From JAUXEH01 sp965533275 (GTDB taxonomy: Bacteria > Acidobacteriota > Aminicenantia > Aminicenantales > Aminicenantaceae), in contig CBESWG010000013.1 in the NCBI GenBank assembly GCA_965533275.1, forward strand, positions 10,957 to 74,956: a stretch of 64,000 nucleotides of DNA. The letters run 5' to 3'. The notes below the pieces were generated by a model. It was not told the origin of the DNA. It searched no databases and saw nothing but the letters and a program-made list of their open reading frames with translations. Of this stretch, positions 35,187 to 43,985 are shown one piece after another (the stretch's first letter is position 1; every line of letters starts with the position of its first letter). Made by a program: the position numbers and the translations under genes.

Positions 35187-36104
35187 TTAACGTGAGGAGA
35201 GGGCACGGTCCAGCCGCCGTGCGATCTCATGGGGGGCATGATAACCCTTTTTTCTCAAGATGTGGACCTTGCAGGCCACCTCGATCAAGGTGGCGATGTT
35301 GCGCCCGGGGGCGACGGGGATCGTGACCTGAGGGACCGCAACTCCTAGGATCTCATATTTTTCCGGTGCCTCCAGACCCAGCCGGTCGTACTCCTTTCCA
35401 ACCTCCCATCTCTCGAGATTGATAACCAGATCGATCTCCGAGCGGGGGCAGATAGAAGCGGCGCCGAAGATCTGCTCGATATTGATAATGCTCAGGCCCC
35501 TGATCTCCATGAAGTTCTGGCTCAGGGCAGGCGCGGAGCCCATCAGTGTACCGGCCTCACTTTTCCGGATTCGGGTCACATCATCCGATACGAACCGGTT
35601 CCCCCTGGAGATCAGCTCCAGTGCACTTTCGCTCTTGCCCACACCGCTGTCTCCCGTGATCAGAACTCCCAGTTCGAAGATCTGAAGCAGCCCCCCAGAC
35701 ACCACGATTTGATTTGGGAAAAAATCGAAGAGGATCTCGCGCATGCCCTCCACACACTGTTTTTTGGGGAGGGGGGTGCGGAAAATTGCGACTCTATAGT
35801 GCCGGGCCGGGCCGCTGACCTCCTCAGGTACAGGCAGGCCATCAGAAAAGATCACACAGGCCACTCCTCTCTTGAACCGCTCGCTGAGCCAGGCCTGCTT
35901 CTCGTCCGAAGACAATCCGCTGAGCTCCCGGTTTTCCCTGTGATCCCATACCTGAAGGTTGGAAAAAACACGCCCGGAGGCATCGGCTTTGATCTTCTTG
36001 AGGAACCCCACCTCCTGAAGCGGGGATTCGAGGCGAAGGGATTCACGGCCTTGATTAAAAAAATCCTTCACCCGGGGATCGGATCCCTCCTGCCGGTTAT
36101 TCAT
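35187..36104 (-). CDS. hprK: HPr kinase/phosphorylase
   Basis: 305 aa, normal length. Walker A GDSGVGKS at 151-158 with Lys157; Asp175 (SDD) and Arg241 sit at the expected active-site spacing; MEIRGLSIINIEQIFG matches the family's second motif; the C-terminal helix ALSSR region is present. The position 21 residues before Lys157, His in characterised HprKs (VHG motif), is Ser136 in VVSGGLL. HprK phosphorylates Ser46 of HPr and reverses it. Loss of that His may bias or abolish one activity. It overlaps ptsN by 8 nt and is 2 nt from rapZ. Confidence 0.92.
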   Translation of the reverse strand: MNNRQEGSDPRVKDFFNQGRESLRLESPLQEVGFLKKIKADASGRVFSNLQVWDHRENRELSGLSSDEKQAWLSERFKRGVACVIFSDGLPVPEEVSGPARHYRVAIFRTPLPKKQCVEGMREILFDFFPNQIVVSGGLLQIFELGVLITGDSGVGKSESALELISRGNRFVSDDVTRIRKSEAGTLMGSAPALSQNFMEIRGLSIINIEQIFGAASICPRSEIDLVINLERWEVGKEYDRLGLEAPEKYEILGVAVPQVTIPVAPGRNIATLIEVACKVHILRKKGYHAPHEIARRLDRALSSR

Positions 36105-36567
36105 TGATCCGGTCTTCTTCCTCCTTAAGGACCTTCATGATGGAGACAGCGTCCTCGGCTGCCAGTATCCGTTCGAACATATTATCTGCTTTTCGCACAA
36201 GGTGTGCGACAGCGGCCAGGACCTGAAGATTGAGGCTGGGGCTCTCCGAGGGGGAAACGACGAGGAAAAATACCCGGGAGAGACTCCCGTCCGGCGCACG
36301 GAAATCGACGCCCTCCCGGGAGACGGCCATCAGGATCAAGGGCTCCTGGATGGAGTTGACCTTACAGTGGGGGATAGCCACGCCGTCTCCAATGGCCGTG
36401 CTCCCCAATTCCTCTCTCTGAAGAAGTTTTTCGACAAGCTCCTTCTCCTTCCCGATCCTCTCATTCTGCTTGAGGAATCCGACCATTTCCTGCAGGGCCG
36501 CATCCCTCTCCCGGCTTTTCAGGTCGGAAAGGATCATCTCCCGATTGAGCAGATTGGAAACCTTCAC
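36097..36567 (-). CDS. ptsN: Nitrogen-type PTS EIIA (PtsN)
   Basis: 156 aa, GTG start. Phosphorylated His67 lies in GDGVAIPHCKV; the upstream REELGSTAIG segment is typical. EIIA(Ntr) relays PTS phosphorylation state to potassium transport, sigma-54-linked and stress circuits in Proteobacteria. It sits in the classical rpoN-hpf-ptsN order, then overlaps hprK. With two EIIA proteins (this and the Man type) and a single HPr, the chain can branch. SD is weak, so translation may be coupled to hpf 21 nt upstream. Confidence 0.94.
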   Translation of the reverse strand: MKVSNLLNREMILSDLKSRERDAALQEMVGFLKQNERIGKEKELVEKLLQREELGSTAIGDGVAIPHCKVNSIQEPLILMAVSREGVDFRAPDGSLSRVFFLVVSPSESPSLNLQVLAAVAHLVRKADNMFERILAAEDAVSIMKVLKEEEDRINE

Positions 36568-36588
36568 TCTCTATACTCGCTTTCAGGT

Positions 36589-37113
36589 CTATTTGGGTTC
36601 GATGAGGCCGAGATTGCCGTCTTTTCTGCGGTACAGCACCGCCCATTTTTCCGTATCGGATTTTCTGAAGACCAGGACTTCATCTCCGCCGGAATCGAAA
36701 AGGATCGCGGCTTCCTCCACGGACAGGGGTTTCATGGCATACTTGCTGCTGCGGATGATCCGCTTCTCCGCTTCGATCTCCCCCTCGGGCGGTGCGGCCG
36801 GGACAGCCTCCTTGGCTTTCCGCCGTTTTCGCTCCCGCAGCTTATCCTTCTCCTTTTTGGCCCGCCGCTCGATGTTGTCAAAAACATCACCCAGCGAACT
36901 GGAAACATCCTGTGTCTCGCTCACCGCGTTCAGAGTGGCTCCCTTGGTCTTGACGTTGATCTCGACTTTGTTCCTGTATTTCTCCACCGAAAGGATCAGA
37001 TGGGCTTCCAAGGGATAACCCAGGAGTTTCTCCAGGGACGCCATTCGTTTCTCACAGTATTTCTCTACATCCTGTGTCAGTTCGGTGTTACGTGCTGTAT
37101 ACGCAATGGGCAT
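36589..37113 (-). CDS. hpf: Long-form ribosome hibernation promoting factor
   Basis: 174 aa, longer than E. coli HPF (95 aa) because it has a C-terminal dimerisation domain. The N-terminal RaiA/YfiA fold includes ARNTELTQDVEKYCEKRMASLEKLL and VEINVKTKGATLNAVSETQDVSSSLGDVFDNIERR. A basic/Ala-Pro linker follows, then MKPLSVEEAAILFDSGGDEVLVFRKSDTEKWAVLYRRKDGNLGLIEP, the 100S-forming domain. It makes 100S ribosome dimers in resting cells. Its start overlaps the rpoN stop by one base (TAATG). Confidence 0.95.
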   Translation of the reverse strand: MPIAYTARNTELTQDVEKYCEKRMASLEKLLGYPLEAHLILSVEKYRNKVEINVKTKGATLNAVSETQDVSSSLGDVFDNIERRAKKEKDKLRERKRRKAKEAVPAAPPEGEIEAEKRIIRSSKYAMKPLSVEEAAILFDSGGDEVLVFRKSDTEKWAVLYRRKDGNLGLIEPK

Positions 37114-38561
37114 TATGATTCCTCCATCCAGTATTTTCGCTTCCGGATATGCGAGGGCGGGATGGACAGCTGCTTCCTGTATTTTGCCACTGTCCTGCGG
37201 GCGATCTTGAAATTCTCTCTCGCCAGGTTGGTCTCGATCTCGATATCGCTGAGGGGCTGATCCTTGTCCTCATTCTCCACCATCTTGCGGATCCGTTCCT
37301 TCACACGAAGGGAAGAGATTTCTTCGCCGAAGTCTCCGGATAAAGATTTGTGAAAAAAATATTTGAGCGGGAATATTCCCCGGGGGGTCATCATGTGCTT
37401 GTTGGCGACCACTCGGCCCACGGTGGATTCATGGACGCCGATCTCCTGGGCCAGCTCGACCAAGGTCAAGGGTTTGATGAAATCCAGCCCCTGTTCGAGA
37501 AAGTCTGTCTGCTTGTCGATGATGTACTGCGCCACCTTGAAGATCGTGTTTTTCCGCTGGTCCAGGCTCCGCAGGAACCAGAAGGCCTTTTTCATCTTGT
37601 CCTTCAAATAGCGGCTGGCTTCGCTGTCCTCTCCGGATGCCTGTGCCAGCATCTTTTTGTAATAGCTGTTGATGCGGAGGCGCGGGAGTCCCTCATCGTT
37701 GAGAGTGATCTTGAGCTCGCCATCTTCCTTGGTCACGATGATGTCCGGGACCACGTAGTTCGTCTTCTCCTGGCTGTATTTCCGCCCCGGGGTAGGATTC
37801 AGCCTTTTGATGACTTCGATGTGGGCTCTGACCGAGTCACGGGACAGGCCCAATTCCCTGGCCAGCAGAGAAAAATCCGACTTTTCAAGGAGGAAAAGAT
37901 GATCCCGGACGATCTTCTCGGTCACAGGGTCTTCTATGCCGAAATACTCCATCTGGACGAGGAGCGACTCCTGCAGGGAGAGGCTGCCGATCCCCACGGG
38001 ATCGAACTTTTTGATCTTTTCTCTGATGGCCTCCACCTGCTCGATGTCCGCACCTGTGCTCGTACAGAGTTCTTCCAAGGTGACTGACAGATAACCATCC
38101 TCATTGATGTTACCGATGATGTACAGGGCGATCTCTTTTTCCCGGGGATCGAAAAAAGTCAGGTTGGCCTGCCAATCCAGATGATCCCACAGAGAGAGCG
38201 AGCGGGAGATAATGTTCTCCAGCATCGGGGCCTCTTTTTTTTCAAAAGAGAGGGAGCGGAATCCGTCGTCAAAATACTCCTGGAAATAGGTCTCGAACTC
38301 CTTGTCATCGACCAGGCTCTCCGGCTCGTAAGTCTCGGATTTTGAGGGCTCTCCCGGACTCTCTTTTTCCACTTCCTCCTGCTGCTTTTCGGGGGCCTCT
38401 TCTTCCTGTGTCTCAAGCATGGGATTCTGCGAGAGCTCGGCATCGATGATCTCGATCAGCTCCAGGTTGGTCAGAGGCAGCAGCTTGATGGCCTGTTGGA
38501 GCGCAGGGGCCAGGATGAGCTTCTGTACCTGCCGCTGATGGAGCTGTTGTTTGAGCGCCAT
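37113..38561 (-). CDS. rpoN: RNA polymerase sigma-54 factor
   Basis: 482 aa from the ATG at 38561 (an in-frame TTG at 38567 adds two residues). Gln/Leu-rich region I (LKQQLHQRQVQKLILAPALQQAIKLLPLTNLELIE), an acidic region II, the core-binding region, the helix-turn-helix TLVELAQEIGVHESTVGRVVANK, and the RpoN box ARRTVAKYR, which reads the -24 element. It directs transcription that needs AAA+ activators. Start is 2 nt after lptB; it is the first of the rpoN-hpf-ptsN-hprK-rapZ string. Confidence 0.96.
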   Translation of the reverse strand: MALKQQLHQRQVQKLILAPALQQAIKLLPLTNLELIEIIDAELSQNPMLETQEEEAPEKQQEEVEKESPGEPSKSETYEPESLVDDKEFETYFQEYFDDGFRSLSFEKKEAPMLENIISRSLSLWDHLDWQANLTFFDPREKEIALYIIGNINEDGYLSVTLEELCTSTGADIEQVEAIREKIKKFDPVGIGSLSLQESLLVQMEYFGIEDPVTEKIVRDHLFLLEKSDFSLLARELGLSRDSVRAHIEVIKRLNPTPGRKYSQEKTNYVVPDIIVTKEDGELKITLNDEGLPRLRINSYYKKMLAQASGEDSEASRYLKDKMKKAFWFLRSLDQRKNTIFKVAQYIIDKQTDFLEQGLDFIKPLTLVELAQEIGVHESTVGRVVANKHMMTPRGIFPLKYFFHKSLSGDFGEEISSLRVKERIRKMVENEDKDQPLSDIEIETNLARENFKIARRTVAKYRKQLSIPPSHIRKRKYWMEES

Positions 38562-38563
38562 GA

Positions 38564-39292
38564 TCAATCCAGATTGAAGCCCTCTCCCAGATAGCTCTGT
38601 TGGACTTCGAACGAAGCCACCAGCTCATCCGGGGAGCCTTCCTTGAGGATCTTGCCTTTGTCTATGATGTAGGCCCGGTCGGTGATTTTGAGCGTCTCGC
38701 GCACGCTGTGATCCGTGATAAGCAGCCCGAGCCCTCTGGCCCGTAGAGAGAGTATGAGTTCCTGCAGGTCCGCGAGCGCCAGGGGATCGATTCCGGTAAA
38801 GGGCTCGTCCAGGAGGATGTATTCCGGTTGCGCGACTAGAGCCCGTGCGATCTCCAGCCTGCGCCGCTCTCCACCCGAGAGAGTGTAGGCCTTGGCATCC
38901 GCCAACCGACTCAGCCCCAACTCCTTGAGGATGCTGTCGGGATCACTGCTCTTGTGCTCCCCATAATCACGGCTCATCTCCCTTATGGAGAAAAGGTTAT
39001 CACGCACGCTCAGGCGACGGAAGGCGGAAGGTTCCTGAGGGAGAAGGCAAAGCCCTCGTCGGGCCCGGGCATACATCGGGAGATGTGTGATGTCCTCTCC
39101 ATCCAGATGGACATGCCCTCCATCCGAGGGGATCAGCCCGAGGATCAAGGAAAAGGTCGTCGTTTTCCCGGCTCCATTCGGTCCCAGGAGGCCAACGATC
39201 TCACCCTTCTTGACATGGACAGAGACGTCGTCGACGACCTTTTTCCGGTGGTAGCTCTTTTCCAGCCCAGACGCTTCCAGCTGATGGCTCAT
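38564..39292 (-). CDS. lptB: LPS export ABC transporter ATPase LptB
   Basis: 242 aa. Walker A LLGPNGAGKTTTFS near 34-47, Q-loop LLPQEPSAFRRLSVRDNL, signature LSGGERRRLEIARAL, Walker B YILLDEPFTGIDPLAL, H-switch LLITDHSVRETL. The RRLSV(R)DN motif and C-terminal extension match LptB rather than other ABC ATPases. It powers LPS extraction with LptF/LptG (not in this window). Three bases separate it from the LptC/OstA gene and two from rpoN, a conserved neighbourhood. Confidence 0.95.
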   Translation of the reverse strand: MSHQLEASGLEKSYHRKKVVDDVSVHVKKGEIVGLLGPNGAGKTTTFSLILGLIPSDGGHVHLDGEDITHLPMYARARRGLCLLPQEPSAFRRLSVRDNLFSIREMSRDYGEHKSSDPDSILKELGLSRLADAKAYTLSGGERRRLEIARALVAQPEYILLDEPFTGIDPLALADLQELILSLRARGLGLLITDHSVRETLKITDRAYIIDKGKILKEGSPDELVASFEVQQSYLGEGFNLD

Positions 39293-39295
39293 CTT

Positions 39296-41182
39296 TCACG
39301 GTTCTTTAATGACGATCTCGGACCTTTCCCTGCCTGTATTTTCGACGACGATTCTATCATCGGCCAGGTGAAAAGTCAATTTGTCCCCCTGGACCTTGCC
39401 CTTAAGCTGATGCGTCAGCACAGGCCCGCCGCTCAGCTGGATGGTTTCCTTTTCCAGGTCGAAAACCGCCTCCTTTCCCTCCGCCCGGTACAGCTCACGG
39501 ATGACCTCGACATCACCGAGGGCGCGCACCGTCTGAATCCGGTTATCCCCTTCGCTCAGGAGGATGACGAGCCTATCCGCCTTCAGATCCGAGGCCTCCA
39601 CCTTGACACTGGTGTTGCCGCTGTAGATCAAGCGTCTGGCACTCGGCTTGTATTCCAGGTTGTCGGCACGGATCTCGAGGTCGTACTCCTCTTCGCCCTT
39701 GGGATTGACCGTGATGTGAGTTTCCACCCCCTGACTGCACACCATGTTCCCGTCCTCCCTGAAAACGGTCATCTCCTGGGTCAGCATCGTCTCCTTTCCC
39801 TGCCAAACTTTCACATCTTCCTTAAAAAGAAAACGTCTCTTCTCTCCGGAATATCTCATCTCTTCCGCTTTGATGAAGACCGCACCCGTCCCGCTAAAAA
39901 AGCCGACGGCGGGGGCCTCCGTTTGCGGCGTGGTCATTATGACATTGACCCGCCCCTTTCCATCCAGGTTCCGGCTATTGAGTTTGATATCGAGAACATC
40001 CGCTTCGATCTCGTAGTCCCCGGCCTTGATACGCGCCCTCGACGCCTCGCCTCCTTCCACGTGCAGAGTCTGTTTCTTGTCCTCGATAGAGAGGACTTCT
40101 CCCCGAACAGTGCGGTTCTCTCCCTCCCGCTTCTCTGCCATATTGACATGGCCAGCGGCATGGAACGTCTTCATCCTGCCCTCGAGGTTGAACTTAATAT
40201 CGATGCGGTCGGCCTCGGTCTCTATGAACTCTCCGCCCTCGGTATCCTGTCGCAGATAGCACTTCCCCTCGGCCTCCAGGGATCGGATACCCTGCGAGTT
40301 GTGCCAAGCCCGGATCAACACCCTACGGGCCCTGAGTTCCCGACGCTCGGCCCTATCAAACTGCCCCGCGCTCTCGGGGCCGGATTCGGAAGAATCCAGG
40401 CCTGAAGCCACGATATGCACATCGCCCCGCATGAGGATCGACTTGAGGTTTTCTTTATCAGCAAAAAGCTCGAACCGGATGAATGAAGCATTCGCGAAGC
40501 TTTCCTCGGAACGGATGCGGGCATCTCCTCGAATCGTACCCGATCCTTTGGAATACAGATAATCCAGCTCCTTCCCTTCTATCAATACTGTCCGCGATGG
40601 ATCCGAGGCGGGCGTCAAGCTCAGTTTGACCTGACCCGTCAAGGTCAGCCTCTGGTTCGGAGCTCGATACACAGCACTGTCTGCCGAACCCGAAACGCGC
40701 TCGGAGGTGAAGACGACCGGAAGATCGGTGAACAGGCGTTCCGTCTCCGTCCGATATTCGAAAGATTCCGCTTCGATCCGGAGGTCTTTTGCCTGCAGGA
40801 CCGCCCCCCCCAGCAGGCGAAAGAACGCATTCTCCTTGTCGTGCACGATCTCGCCGGCCGTCAACTCGACATCCTCACCGTCGGCCCTGCCCGGAAACTT
40901 GAGCCGGACATCCCCTTCCAAGTGATAGAGCCCGTCCTCCCCGATGTAATGCCGGGCAGCCCGGACCTCATAGTCGACCTCTCCCTTGCGCAACTGGAAG
41001 TGCTGGATCTCCTCGGTTGTCTCCACCTTCTGATCTGCGATCCCCGCATCCACAACAGGAACCCTGGGCCTGCGGCTCGAGCGGCTAATGAAGTTCTGAA
41101 CGATCAGGGACACGGCCGCAAGCATGACCAGGGCGATGAAGACCTTGAACATCAGGGCGGGTCGGATCCTTTTCTTTATCAT
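39296..41182 (-). CDS. LptC-like protein fused to OstA/LptA-like repeats
   Basis: About 628 aa, roughly the size of LptC plus more than one LptA. One N-terminal membrane helix (ALMFKVFIALVMLAAVSLIVQNFI) is followed by an LptC-like beta-jellyroll (FQLRKGEVDYEVRAARHYIGEDGLYHLEGDVRLKF). Then come repeated OstA-type strands (AVYRAPNQRLTLTGQVKLSL, MKTFHAAGHVNMAEKR, LEYKPSARRLIYSGNTSVKVEASDLKADRLVI, AVFDLEKETIQLSGGPVLTHQLKGKVQGDKLTFHL). This would form a membrane-rooted slide for LPS to the outer membrane. The start at 41182 was chosen because TATAAT lies 10 bases upstream; the ATG at 41194 is possible. Confidence 0.82.
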   Translation of the reverse strand: MIKKRIRPALMFKVFIALVMLAAVSLIVQNFISRSSRRPRVPVVDAGIADQKVETTEEIQHFQLRKGEVDYEVRAARHYIGEDGLYHLEGDVRLKFPGRADGEDVELTAGEIVHDKENAFFRLLGGAVLQAKDLRIEAESFEYRTETERLFTDLPVVFTSERVSGSADSAVYRAPNQRLTLTGQVKLSLTPASDPSRTVLIEGKELDYLYSKGSGTIRGDARIRSEESFANASFIRFELFADKENLKSILMRGDVHIVASGLDSSESGPESAGQFDRAERRELRARRVLIRAWHNSQGIRSLEAEGKCYLRQDTEGGEFIETEADRIDIKFNLEGRMKTFHAAGHVNMAEKREGENRTVRGEVLSIEDKKQTLHVEGGEASRARIKAGDYEIEADVLDIKLNSRNLDGKGRVNVIMTTPQTEAPAVGFFSGTGAVFIKAEEMRYSGEKRRFLFKEDVKVWQGKETMLTQEMTVFREDGNMVCSQGVETHITVNPKGEEEYDLEIRADNLEYKPSARRLIYSGNTSVKVEASDLKADRLVILLSEGDNRIQTVRALGDVEVIRELYRAEGKEAVFDLEKETIQLSGGPVLTHQLKGKVQGDKLTFHLADDRIVVENTGRERSEIVIKEP

Positions 41183-41192
41183 GCTTGGTATC

Positions 41193-41198
41193 ATTATA
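41193..41198 (-). promoter_or_regulatory. -10 box upstream of the LptC/OstA gene
   Basis: Perfect TATAAT on the minus strand, ten bases from the ATG at 41182; the best -35 at 17 bp is only TTCATT, so this is weak. Confidence 0.4.
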
Positions 41199-41281
41199 CC
41201 CTGTCCGGCCCGCGAAATGAATTCCCGGCAGCCCAATTCATCATTCCGATGAGGCCGGGGGAGTCAGATAGGGGTACAGAA

Positions 41282-42991
41282 TCAGGAGGGAACAGTGCCG
41301 GACGGGAGCATATCCTCCAGGACAAGGGTCAGGCGGTCTTCGCCCAGATATTTCTTGACCTGGAGCGAGTAAACAACGGAAACCCGGCTCCCCTTGCTGA
41401 GGGAATCGATCCAATCGCCCTTGTTCCAACCCACTGCATCGAAGTATCGGCCGTTGTGTTTAAGGAGGAGCTTGATGTGCCGTTCCTTCAGCCGTCGGGG
41501 AGTGGCCGCCACTTCGACATCATCGGTGGCAAAGATGGGTTTGGGATTGCCGACTCCGAAGGGAGTGAGGAGCGCGAAGTGATCGAGGAACGCGGCGCCG
41601 ATGTCATCGAAGTCAAGGCGGGTATCGATCCGGATCTTGCGTCTGAGGTCATCCTCGTTGATGCGGCTCTCGACATAGGCATTCATGGTCTGCTTGAGCT
41701 GAGGGAGATTGTCGACATCGAGCTCGCACCCCACGGCCATGGGGTGTCCCCCGTAGTTGTGGAAATACTGGCGGCTGTGGTCCAGGCATTCGATCAAGGG
41801 GAATTCGCGGATAGATCGCCCCGACCCGTGGGCCCTTCCATTATCATACGCGAACAGCAGTACGGGGCGGTGAAAGTCATCCTTGAGTTTGGAGGCCACG
41901 ATCCCGATCACGCCACGGTGCCACTCATCGCAGCCAAGGACAAGCAGCTTGTAGCGCTGGTCCAAGCTCTGGGAGCGCACCCGCTGAGTGGCCTGGGAAT
42001 AGATCTTTCTCTCAATCCCCTGTCGGGTAGCGTTCATCGCATCAAGTTCGGAGGCGATCCTCCCACCCTCTTCTAATGATCCCGAAAAAAATAGTTGGAC
42101 GGCCATATCTGCTCGACCCATCCGTCCGGCCGCGTTGATCCGTGGTGCGATGCGGAAGCCGATGTCAGATACCTGGACGCCCTTCTGCTCCAGCCCGCAA
42201 ACAGAGAGCAGGCTCTTGAGCCCCGGATTGGAGACTCGGTCCAACCCCTGCAGCCCCTGCCGGACGAAGATCCGGTTCTCCCCGGTCAGCGACACAATAT
42301 CCGCAACGGTCCCGATGGACACCAACTTCAGGTAGTGAGGGAGCTGAGACTCCCTGGGATGTCCTTGAAACAGCGCCTGTATCAGCTTGAACGCCACTCC
42401 GATCCCGGCCAGGCTCTTGTGAGGATACCCGGAATCCGGCAACACGGGGTTGAGCACCGCCAACGCCTCGGGGAGCTGATCCCCCGGCAGATGGTGGTCC
42501 GTGATGATGACGTCCACGCCTTTCTGTGTGGCTTCCCGCACAAAATCCACCGCTTTGATGCCGCAGTCCGCGCTGATGACGACCTGAGCTTGCCTCTCTT
42601 CCACAATACGGATGTGACTCGTTTTGAGGCCGTAGCCCTCTTCCAGCCGATCGGGGATGTAGTGATCCACCTCTGCCCCCAGGGTGGAGAGTGCTCGGGA
42701 AAGGACCACAACGGACAGGACGCCGTCCACATCATAGTCGCCGAAGATCAGGACTTTTTCCCCCTTGGACGCGGCCTGGCGGAGCCTTTCGACTGCGGCA
42801 CGCATGCCCTTCAGCAAAAAGGGATCATGCAGATCCTCCCAGGTTCCGTGCAGGAAGCTCTGGGCTCCTTGGGCATCGACGATCTTGCGGTTGACCAGGA
42901 TCCTGGCGATCTTGGCGGGAATGCCGAGCTCGGAGGCCAGAGCCTCGGCCCTGGGGTCTGCATCGGTAAATATCCACTCGGCGCGATTCAT
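41282..42991 (-). CDS. recJ: Single-stranded-DNA-specific exonuclease RecJ
   Basis: 569 aa. DHH phosphoesterase core with VLIFGDYDVDGV (motif I), ISADCGIKAVDF and IITDHHLPGD (DHH motif), LAGIGVAFKLIQAL, then the DHHA1 domain (LVLGCDEWHRGVIGIVASKL; HGSGRSI; YGGHPMAVG) and a C-terminal OB-type domain. It degrades ssDNA 5' to 3' in recombination and mismatch repair, manganese- or magnesium-dependent. It is divergent from ftsY and has its own upstream promoter. Confidence 0.95.
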   Translation of the reverse strand: MNRAEWIFTDADPRAEALASELGIPAKIARILVNRKIVDAQGAQSFLHGTWEDLHDPFLLKGMRAAVERLRQAASKGEKVLIFGDYDVDGVLSVVVLSRALSTLGAEVDHYIPDRLEEGYGLKTSHIRIVEERQAQVVISADCGIKAVDFVREATQKGVDVIITDHHLPGDQLPEALAVLNPVLPDSGYPHKSLAGIGVAFKLIQALFQGHPRESQLPHYLKLVSIGTVADIVSLTGENRIFVRQGLQGLDRVSNPGLKSLLSVCGLEQKGVQVSDIGFRIAPRINAAGRMGRADMAVQLFFSGSLEEGGRIASELDAMNATRQGIERKIYSQATQRVRSQSLDQRYKLLVLGCDEWHRGVIGIVASKLKDDFHRPVLLFAYDNGRAHGSGRSIREFPLIECLDHSRQYFHNYGGHPMAVGCELDVDNLPQLKQTMNAYVESRINEDDLRRKIRIDTRLDFDDIGAAFLDHFALLTPFGVGNPKPIFATDDVEVAATPRRLKERHIKLLLKHNGRYFDAVGWNKGDWIDSLSKGSRVSVVYSLQVKKYLGEDRLTLVLEDMLPSGTVPS

Positions 42992-43001
42992 TTAGCCCCT
43001 A

Positions 43002-43030
43002 ACCATACCACAACTCTTCTCAACCCTCAA
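43002..43030 (-). promoter_or_regulatory. Probable promoter for recJ
   Basis: Minus strand TTGAGG (43030-43025), 17-bp spacer, TATGGT (43007-43002), ten bases before the recJ ATG at 42991; AGGGG falls in those ten bases. Confidence 0.5.
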
Positions 43031-43053
43031 TGCCAATCCTGCCCCGGGTTTCG

Positions 43054-43082
43054 TTGACTTTGCCCGGACCGAAAAATATAAT
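43054..43082 (+). promoter_or_regulatory. Strong promoter for ftsY-ribD-ribE
   Basis: TTGACT (43054-43059), 17-bp spacer, perfect TATAAT (43077-43082). The ftsY ATG is at 43095, so the 5' leader should be only about 6 nt, with no SD. Confidence 0.8.
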
Positions 43083-43094
43083 GGCAGTGCCACC

Positions 43095-43985
43095 ATGATC
43101 AGCCTCAAAGAGAAGCTATCCCGGACACGCCAGACCGTCAAAAGCCGGATCGACGAACTGCTTTCCACCAGCAAGAACCGTGAGGAGATCCTGGATGACC
43201 TTATGGAAACGCTCATCCTGGCTGACATCGGGGTGTCCACCAGCGAAAAGATCGTCGAACACCTGCGGGAGAACAGCAAAAAGACCGATTCCTCCGAAGG
43301 GATCCGGACCCTGCTAAAGCAGGAGATCATCGCCATCCTCTCTCAACATCCCATCACGCTCGCTCTGGATCAGCCCCAGTCCGTGGTCATGTTCGTGGGG
43401 GTCAATGGAGGGGGCAAGACCACCTCTCTCGCCAAGCTGGCCGGGCATTTCCAGGCTGACGGAAAACAGGTCATGATGGTGGCTGCGGATACATTCCGGG
43501 CTGCGGCACAGGAACAGCTCTCAATCTGGGGGAAACGCCTGAACATTCCCGTCATTCGAGGCCAGTACGGGGCGGATCCGGCTTCTGTTACCTACGATGC
43601 CATGCAGTCGTTCCGAGCCCGGAGGTTCGACCTGCTGCTGATCGACACCGCGGGCCGTGTCCACACCAACGCGAACCTCATGAGCGAGCTCGAGAAGATC
43701 CAGAAGATCATCTCCCGGGAGATCGAGCGGGCTCCCCAGGAGGTATTCCTGGTGCTGGACGCCAGCATCGGCCAGAATGCCCTGATCCAGGCACGAGAAT
43801 TTCTGAAGTTCTCCGCTCTCACGGGAATATTTCTATCCAAACTGGACGGCACCGCAAAGGGGGGATGTGCTCTCAGCATCGTGGACGAACTCAAGCTCCC
43901 CATTAAATTCATCGGGACCGGCGAAGGAGATTCGGATATCCTCCAATTTTCCCCCCAGGAATTCGCCGACGCGCTGCTCTCATGA
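43095..43985 (+). CDS. ftsY: Signal recognition particle receptor FtsY
   Basis: 296 aa. It lacks the long acidic A domain of E. coli FtsY. The N domain (1-80) has EEILDDLMETLILADIGVSTSEKIVEHLR; the G domain has G1 GVNGGGKTTS, DTFRAAAQEQL, G3 DTAGR, and TKLDGTAKGG-like SKLDGTAKGGCALSIVDELKLPIKFIGTGE. It binds SRP at the membrane and, through GTP hydrolysis, releases ribosomes to SecYEG. It starts without an SD and overlaps ribD by 4 nt (ATGA). Confidence 0.96.
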   Translation: MISLKEKLSRTRQTVKSRIDELLSTSKNREEILDDLMETLILADIGVSTSEKIVEHLRENSKKTDSSEGIRTLLKQEIIAILSQHPITLALDQPQSVVMFVGVNGGGKTTSLAKLAGHFQADGKQVMMVAADTFRAAAQEQLSIWGKRLNIPVIRGQYGADPASVTYDAMQSFRARRFDLLLIDTAGRVHTNANLMSELEKIQKIISREIERAPQEVFLVLDASIGQNALIQAREFLKFSALTGIFLSKLDGTAKGGCALSIVDELKLPIKFIGTGEGDSDILQFSPQEFADALLS

